Source of the DNA: Oscillospiraceae bacterium
GTDB lineage: Bacteria > Bacillota > Clostridia > Oscillospirales > Oscillospiraceae
Direction: 5' to 3'
NCBI GenBank assembly: GCA_017465745.1
Contig: JAFTVM010000083.1
Coordinates: 1-64,000, forward strand
DNA length: 64,000 nt
The position numbers and the translations under genes were made by a program. Numbering within the stretch: the first letter of the stretch is position 1; every line of letters begins with the position of its first letter. Shown here one piece after another: positions 58,856 to 64,000 of the stretch. Under the pieces are notes generated by a model that was given only the letters and a program-made list of their open reading frames with translations, did no database searches and was not told the origin of the DNA.

Positions 58856-61606
58856 TTACAGCTCCCTGATGTTATCGATGATGGACTTGTTTATGATTTC
58901 CCGGATACGGAAGCGCAGGAGGAATTTGCAGACTACAAGGCAAAGGAATCCCAAAACCGCGATGGTTGCGGAGATAATTATCATCAGTCTGATGTCGCTG
59001 GACACAAGGTAGCCTCTGCCAAGGGTACCTACAAGATAAATGATGAAATAGAGCAGGAAAAATCCGAAACTGATTCCCATGCCGCCAAACACACTTGCAT
59101 TCATTCGTCCACTGTAACAACCGAGGATTGCCTTTTCATCAGCACCGACTGCCCGCAGCATTCCAATAGTTCTGCCTTCACTGTGAAGCTGCCGGGTCAC
59201 GGAGGAAACAATCATACCGACGGACACGGAGAAGAACACGATTGCGATGGCAGCATACAGGAGAATTTGCTGTTGCTTTGCAGCCTCTCTCTCACGGTAG
59301 TTTTCCAGATAGTTAAAGACGCTATATCCGTCATTTCGTCGGGCAATGGCATTGAGCTGACGCTCCAGTGTTTCCTCCTCTTCCAGAGATAGGTCCCCAT
59401 CTAAAAACACGCCGATTTCCCACAGTCCCTCCAAAGGAAGGCCCAAATTTTCAAGGCCCTGTTCTGTTGTGATAATGTATACATCGCTCATTGCACCATT
59501 GATCAAATCAGCATCAAATGACAAAACAGCACCGATTGCAGGAGATGCATCAATTTTGGTAACAGGTCCTTCTTCTTCTGTACGGTAAAGCTGGAGCAAC
59601 GATAATTCGTCACCGGCGGCAAAAGAATCATTCCATGCAGCAAGCACTGCACCTTCTCCATTGGGGTCATTCTTGACGGATTCCTCGGAATACCAGGAGT
59701 TCACGCCATACCCACTCTCGTCAACCTTGACCCAAATCTCCGGCGCAACGATCAGGACCTCATTTCCTGCGTTGATGGCGTCCACATCAATCTTACCGGA
59801 TTCAATATAAGGTTTCAGCTCATCGAGGTTTTCAGAATTCAAATCCAAGGTAGCAATCACCGTTCTAAAGGCTTCGCCTGAAATATCATAATCCTCCAGG
59901 AATTTAAGATAAGAAGTTCTCTCTGCATCCCTGGCTTCCCGCCAGAAATCTGAATTATTGCCCTGATATTCCATGGCCTGCTCAAACTGTTTGTCATCCA
60001 GCATTCCGAACTGCGTGTCTCCCCATCCAACAAGCACATAGCTGGGTACATGATCCAAAAGCACAGTAACAGTCATATGTCGGTCAATTTCAATAGATTT
60101 CACATTGGGCAGCGCACAGATCTGAGAAAGGCTCTGCTTGTTTATAGAAGTATAACGGGAAAAACCAATATGACCATCGTAAACCCAACTGGCGCTGGAG
60201 TTGATCCGAAACGCTTCGTGATCGCCAAGGGAATATTCTGAATAGGACATAATAGAGCCGGACAAAAGTCCAGAGCATAGAAGCATCAGGCCCACCAGCA
60301 GCGACGCACCGATCTGCCGGGTGGGATTGAACCGTATCTGCCGTGCAGAAATCAGTTTGGTGGCAGAGAATTCCTTTTTGGATTTTATTTTTTTACTGCG
60401 GCGCAGCATGGCAGTGTCCCGGATAACGCTCATAGGCATCAGCTTCGATGCCCGGACAAGGGGCAGATAGCCGGAAATCAGGATAACCACGATACTGAAC
60501 AATGCAATGGGTATAATTAGCCACAAATTGACTGTAAATTTCATACTGCCTGGCAGCAGCAGAGAAAGTACCCAGACCGCAGTCATGCTGACGATTACAG
60601 ATAGGGGCGAAACAATCATCGCTAAGATCAGGTTTTCCCGACCGAACATACGCCGAATTTGGCGCCGGGTAGCACCCAGGGCACGAAGCACACCGATCTC
60701 CTCCCGCCGCTTCATGAGAACCCCCTCCATGGCGCCGGAAATGCCGATGCCGCAGCTCATGACCAGGGCGCCTGCCAAAACAGCGACAATGGTGATCAGA
60801 CTGAACATCTCGCGGTCAGCCTCGATGACACTGGTCAATCCATATACCTGCTGCTGTTCACCCGTGACGCTCAGGCCATAGAATTCGCCCAGGATACTCC
60901 AGTTGCCATTTGAATTCTGAACCTTATCCCAGATTGCCTGAAGTGCCTGAACCAAAGTAGCATGATCAGCTAACCCCATCAAATAATGGACACCCAATCT
61001 GCCAACCTGAAAAGCGGGTTCCTCTGCACTGGTGAGAATGGCAGGGAATTGGTTTAATCCAGTATTATCCGATACAGATAAATGCAGGCACCGCTCCGGC
61101 AGGATTCCCACCAAGGTGAAGCTCCGCTTTTCAGGAGAACCGTCCACCGGGGTAATATCCAGCTCAACAGCTTCACCGATACGCCAGGACACTTCCAGAA
61201 CATCCATGGCAGATGCCTCTATGGCGATCTCGCCCGCAGCTTCCGGCAACCGCCCCTCGACGGGTTCCAGATTCATCAGGGAAAGACCAACTTCGTCGTA
61301 ATAGCCCACATACACATTCCGGTCCTTCACTATGCCGGAAATATAGGCATGACCGAATGTGCCAAATTCGTCAAAGGAACGGACTTCTTCTTCCGTTACA
61401 ATGTTGTTATCCAGAATGACGAAATCCAGATAACCGACTTTATCATACCGCTTTTGTAATTCCGCCTGATAGATGCCCCAGACGCTGAAAACCAGAGTAC
61501 TGATCATGAAAATAGACAGGAAGATCCCCAGCACCAGGCTCCGGTATTGCCGCTTGTTCGCCCGGAGCCGGGCGGCAGCCATGGAGGAATAGGTCAGCTT
61601 CTTCAT
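58856..61606 (-). CDS. FtsX-like ABC transporter permease, large form
   Basis: A 916-residue permease with two FtsX domains. An N-terminal helix (LVLGIFLSIFMISTLVFSVW), a first extracellular domain, a helix block at about 265-390 including GVLRALGATRRQIRRMFG, a second large extracellular domain (about 450-760) and a final helix block with GMLRAVGADEKAILGCYSG. This matches MacB/BceB-like and lipoprotein/peptide exporters. It partners the ATPase encoded upstream with a four-base overlap. Confidence 0.9.
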   Translation of the reverse strand: MKKLTYSSMAAARLRANKRQYRSLVLGIFLSIFMISTLVFSVWGIYQAELQKRYDKVGYLDFVILDNNIVTEEEVRSFDEFGTFGHAYISGIVKDRNVYVGYYDEVGLSLMNLEPVEGRLPEAAGEIAIEASAMDVLEVSWRIGEAVELDITPVDGSPEKRSFTLVGILPERCLHLSVSDNTGLNQFPAILTSAEEPAFQVGRLGVHYLMGLADHATLVQALQAIWDKVQNSNGNWSILGEFYGLSVTGEQQQVYGLTSVIEADREMFSLITIVAVLAGALVMSCGIGISGAMEGVLMKRREEIGVLRALGATRRQIRRMFGRENLILAMIVSPLSVIVSMTAVWVLSLLLPGSMKFTVNLWLIIPIALFSIVVILISGYLPLVRASKLMPMSVIRDTAMLRRSKKIKSKKEFSATKLISARQIRFNPTRQIGASLLVGLMLLCSGLLSGSIMSYSEYSLGDHEAFRINSSASWVYDGHIGFSRYTSINKQSLSQICALPNVKSIEIDRHMTVTVLLDHVPSYVLVGWGDTQFGMLDDKQFEQAMEYQGNNSDFWREARDAERTSYLKFLEDYDISGEAFRTVIATLDLNSENLDELKPYIESGKIDVDAINAGNEVLIVAPEIWVKVDESGYGVNSWYSEESVKNDPNGEGAVLAAWNDSFAAGDELSLLQLYRTEEEGPVTKIDASPAIGAVLSFDADLINGAMSDVYIITTEQGLENLGLPLEGLWEIGVFLDGDLSLEEEETLERQLNAIARRNDGYSVFNYLENYREREAAKQQQILLYAAIAIVFFSVSVGMIVSSVTRQLHSEGRTIGMLRAVGADEKAILGCYSGRMNASVFGGMGISFGFFLLYFIIYLVGTLGRGYLVSSDIRLMIIISATIAVLGFLCLVVCKFLLRFRIREIINKSIIDNIREL

Positions 61607-62286
61607 AAGCGCACCCCGCTGTCAGCGGCGATTTTGCCATCGGAAAGCTGGATGATCCGGTCCGCCTGTTCGGCCACCTTCATGTCATGGGTGACCAGCA
61701 CCAGGGTGATGCCCAGTTCATGGCTGACAGTCCGAAGCAGGGTCAGCACTTCCCTGCCCGCCTTGCCGTCCAGATTGCCGGTAGGTTCGTCAGCAAACAG
61801 AACCGCAGGCTTATTCGCCAAGGCTCTTGCGATGGAGAATCGCTGCTGCTGACCGCCGCTCATGGCACCGGGCAGATGGGACAAGCGGTCACCAATACCC
61901 AGAATCTCAATAATGCGGTTTAAGTATGCTTCGTCAGGCTTCTTTCCGTCCAGCATCACCGGCAGGAGCATATTCTCGTAGCCCGTCAGCTCCTTCACCA
62001 GATTGTAGCTCTGGAACACAAAACCAAAGCGCCGCCGCCGCAGGACGGAAAGCTGGTTGTCATTGTACTTGTACAAATCCTTATCCCGATAGGTCACCGT
62101 GCCTTTCGTGGGCTTGTCCAGGCCGCTCAGCAAATGCAGCAGCGTAGACTTTCCACTGCCGCTGGGGCCGGTGATGGCCACAAAGCTGCCCTCTTCCAGA
62201 GAAAGAGTAACGTCGTTCAGCGCATAGACAGCAGATTCGCCTGCCTGATAGATCTTACTCAGGTGGTCCGCTTTCAGAATTTCCAT
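61603..62286 (-). CDS. ABC transporter ATPase, LolD/MacB type
   Basis: About 227 residues: Walker A AITGPSGSGKSTLLHLLSGL, Q-loop VFQSYNLVKELTGYEN, signature AMSGGQQQRFSIARAL, Walker B AVLFADEPTGNLD and LVLVTHDMKVAEQAD. ATG 62286 is chosen (AAGGAGGG 7 bases upstream). First gene of the exporter operon, downstream of the two-component genes and of the CTTAC repeat site. Confidence 0.93.
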   Translation of the reverse strand: MEILKADHLSKIYQAGESAVYALNDVTLSLEEGSFVAITGPSGSGKSTLLHLLSGLDKPTKGTVTYRDKDLYKYNDNQLSVLRRRRFGFVFQSYNLVKELTGYENMLLPVMLDGKKPDEAYLNRIIEILGIGDRLSHLPGAMSGGQQQRFSIARALANKPAVLFADEPTGNLDGKAGREVLTLLRTVSHELGITLVLVTHDMKVAEQADRIIQLSDGKIAADSGVRL

Positions 62287-62335
62287 AAAATATCCCTCCT
62301 TCGCATCTATCATAACAGGCGAATCTTTCTTTTAT

Positions 62336-62363
62336 CTTACATTTGCCTTACGAATTCGTAAGG
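62336..62363. promoter_or_regulatory. Candidate response-regulator site before the exporter operon
   Basis: CCTTACGAATTCGTAAGG (62346-62363) is a perfect 18-base palindrome covering the histidine-kinase stop. A second CTTAC at 62336-62340 is exactly 11 bases from the CTTAC at 62347, the helical-turn spacing of OmpR-family sites. Downstream on the minus strand TATGAT (about 62307-62312) is a possible -10 with a poor -35, as in activator-dependent promoters. Confidence 0.55.
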
Positions 62364-63235
62364 TTACGGTCCAGCATGGGCATCGAAATCTTCATTTTCA
62401 GCCCCTTTGTTCCGTTTGCGGCAGTAATTGTACCATGGTGCCGCTGAATGATCTCTTTTACGATGGCAAGACCGATGCCAGCACCGTTCTTGTTCTGATG
62501 CTCCGCCCGGTAAAACCGCCGGAAAAGCATCGGCAGCTCCTGATTTGTCACACCGCCGCCGTCATCCTCGACGGTACAGAAAAATGCTGCATCCGTCCGC
62601 TCCAATTGTACCCGGATCTCTCCGTTTTCAGCGGTATGCTCGCAGGCGTTTTTCAGCAGATTCAGGAAGGCTTCCCCCAACCATTTTTCGTCGCAGCGGA
62701 TATGGGCACCTCCTTCTACCGTCAGGCTCTTCTTAGGATACAGTACCTGTAATCCCTGCCACTGTTCCCAGATGATGGCTTCAGCATCGGTCTGTACAAA
62801 GGTAAAGGCATAGCCATCGGCGCAGAGCCGCTCCAGCCGCAGCAACGCTCCGATCAGATCCTCCATCCGCTGGATCTGGTCGAGACATGCATCTGCATGG
62901 GGCGCGTTGTCCAGTTCTGTATAGAGACGAAGTGTGGTCAGCGGTGTCTTCAACTGATGGGAAATGTCTGCCGTGAGCTGGCTGGTGCGGTTACACTCTT
63001 CTGCATTCAGCTGTCTCGCCCGTGCCAGGGCCTGCTGAGTGTCTGCGATTCCGTTATGGAGCTGGGCAAGGAGATCCTCCTGTAATGCCACATCCAGCAT
63101 CTCCGACCTTCCTGAATTGAAGCCCTCCACCACCTCCGTCAGATTTCGGATCCTACGGTTCAGAAGAAGCCTCTGAATCAGCAAAACTGCACAGATCGAG
63201 GCAAGGAGGATGCAGGCAGCAATCAATCCACCCAC
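62348..63235 (-). CDS. Sensor histidine kinase
   Basis: A 295-residue kinase with only one N-terminal membrane segment (LIAACILLASICAVLLIQRLL) and no real extracellular sensor. The phospho-acceptor box is LTADISHQLKTPLTTLRL; N box EAFLNLLKNACEHTAENG; G boxes VEDDGGGVTN and GAGIGLAIVKEI. It probably senses through the membrane or through the neighbouring ABC transporter. GTG 63235 overlaps the regulator gene by 13 bases. Confidence 0.92.
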   Translation of the reverse strand: MGGLIAACILLASICAVLLIQRLLLNRRIRNLTEVVEGFNSGRSEMLDVALQEDLLAQLHNGIADTQQALARARQLNAEECNRTSQLTADISHQLKTPLTTLRLYTELDNAPHADACLDQIQRMEDLIGALLRLERLCADGYAFTFVQTDAEAIIWEQWQGLQVLYPKKSLTVEGGAHIRCDEKWLGEAFLNLLKNACEHTAENGEIRVQLERTDAAFFCTVEDDGGGVTNQELPMLFRRFYRAEHQNKNGAGIGLAIVKEIIQRHHGTITAANGTKGLKMKISMPMLDRNLTNS

Positions 63236-63870
63236 TGATATCCCACCCCCCGAATGGTTTTGATATGACTGCCGCCCACCTTCTCCCGGAGGCGGCTGAT
63301 ATGGACGGACAGGGTGTTGTCATCCACGAACCGGCTGTCCACGTCCCACAGCGCATCCAGCAAGGCCGCCCGGGTGATGATGGAACGCTCGGAAATGAGT
63401 TTCGCCAGGATCTTGTATTCCGTCACGGTCAGCGGCAGCGCTTCTCCATCCCGGCTGGCCTGAAGCTTCGTTTTGTCCAGTGTGATGCCGCTGCGGGTAA
63501 TGGCGGTATCCTTCTGATTCCGGCGCAGCAGCGCCCGGATGCGGCTGAGCAGCTCCTGCATTCGGAAGGGCTTGGTCACATAGTCATTCCCCCCGGCGTC
63601 CAGTCCCCGGACAACATCCAGCTCCTCGTCCTTTGCCGTCAGGAACAGAATGGGCGTCTGTAGGCCCTCAATCCGCCATTGGCGGCACAGATGCACGCCG
63701 TCCCCGTCCGGAAGTCCCACATCCAGCATGACCAGCTCAATATCAGAAGTCATGGCTGCCTGCGCGGAACGGACATTGGATGCTTTTACGACCTGGTAAT
63801 CTTCCCTGCAGAGCAGCTCCTCCAATGCGCCCCGCAGGGCAGCGTCGTCCTCTACAAGCAATATTTTCAT
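63223..63870 (-). CDS. OmpR-family response regulator
   Basis: A 215-residue regulator: receiver with KILLVEDDAALRG, phosphorylation site ELVMLDVGLPDGDG and the switch lysine in VTKPFRMQELL; then a winged helix with LTVTEYKILAKLI and VDDNTLSVHISRLREKVGG. ATG 63870 is chosen by the family start, with GGAG upstream. It should control the exporter operon through the CTTAC repeats. Confidence 0.94.
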   Translation of the reverse strand: MKILLVEDDAALRGALEELLCREDYQVVKASNVRSAQAAMTSDIELVMLDVGLPDGDGVHLCRQWRIEGLQTPILFLTAKDEELDVVRGLDAGGNDYVTKPFRMQELLSRIRALLRRNQKDTAITRSGITLDKTKLQASRDGEALPLTVTEYKILAKLISERSIITRAALLDALWDVDSRFVDDNTLSVHISRLREKVGGSHIKTIRGVGYQWVD

Positions 63871-63905
63871 CGGGCTTACTCCCTTCATTTTACTGCTAAA
63901 ACTAT

Positions 63906-63960
63906 ATCATATCGAATATTTCTTTTCAATCAAGCATACCTTGTCTTACGAAAACTTAAG
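63906..63960 (-). promoter_or_regulatory. Promoter and candidate operator of the two-component operon
   Basis: Minus-strand TTGATT (63928-63933) and TATGAT (63906-63911) with a 16-base spacer. Upstream, CTTACGAAAACTTAAG (63945-63960) repeats the first half of the palindrome found before the exporter operon and has CTTA elements 10 bases apart. This suggests autoregulation. Confidence 0.5.
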
Positions 63961-64000
63961 GTTATATTCATCCTTCCATTCCGGCCTTATTTCCCGGAAC

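Overview
The window looks like a piece of chromosome from an anaerobic, spore-forming, fairly GC-rich Gram-positive bacterium of the class Clostridia, probably a gut Oscillospiraceae/Ruminococcaceae relative. The reasons are a complete spoIIIAA-AH sporulation operon, Firmicutes-type gene neighbourhoods (asp23-nusB-xseA-xseB-ispA; tig-clpP-clpX-lon-engB; rplS-lepB-rbgA-rnhB-yraN), consensus sigma-A promoters with purine-rich ribosome binding sites, and a large secreted starch-degrading enzyme with a wall-sorting tail. The species call is inference.

Left end, 1-6.4 kb: a mobilizable integrative element that appears damaged. It carries part of a cellular RNA-dependent-RNA-polymerase-like (RDR/YonO-type) gene that runs off the left edge, a Cys-rich VLP protein, a D5/P4-type primase-helicase, a GTAC-rich inverted-repeat region that may be the transfer origin, a MobC-like protein, a MOBP-type relaxase, and an unusual fusion of a ParB N-terminal domain to the C-terminal two thirds of a large serine recombinase. 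Four of these genes have a lesion: two compensating frameshifts, an amber stop, a one-base shift in a G run, and a deletion fusion.

6.4-24.6 kb: housekeeping chromosome, mostly on the minus strand. It holds PspC, an M20 amidohydrolase (plus strand), an AlkD-like repair protein, ispA-xseB-xseA, a TsaD-like paralogue, nusB and asp23. Next comes a mutagenesis cluster (YolD-like protein, MATE pump, DUF3592 protein, Y-family polymerase with a possible LexA site), a coiled-coil protein, the spoIIIA operon with a possible sigma-E promoter, then a membrane GNAT enzyme, coaX and an ECF pantothenate-type S component. Divergent to these is coaBC, so uptake and the first steps of coenzyme A synthesis sit together.

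26-40.5 kb: a LytTR regulator with an unknown membrane protein, ftsK/spoIIIE, a divergent UppP-like protein, a ClpP-like TepA protein, divergent ybaK and a TSCPD protein, a TVP38-type membrane protein, two unknown genes, and the protein quality control block engB-lon-clpX-clpP-tig.

40.6-64 kb: a calcineurin-like phosphoesterase, a catalytically degenerate threonine-synthase-like protein, an M19 dipeptidase, yraN-rnhB-rbgA-lepB-rplS, a second MATE pump, a 1294-residue type I pullulanase with three repeated N-terminal modules, cysK, a PHP phosphoesterase next to an Fe/organophosphate-type ABC importer, and a two-component system beside an FtsX-type ABC exporter with a secreted accessory protein. 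Matching CTTAC repeat sites lie upstream of both the regulator and the exporter. I saw no tRNA, rRNA, CRISPR array or intact insertion sequence.
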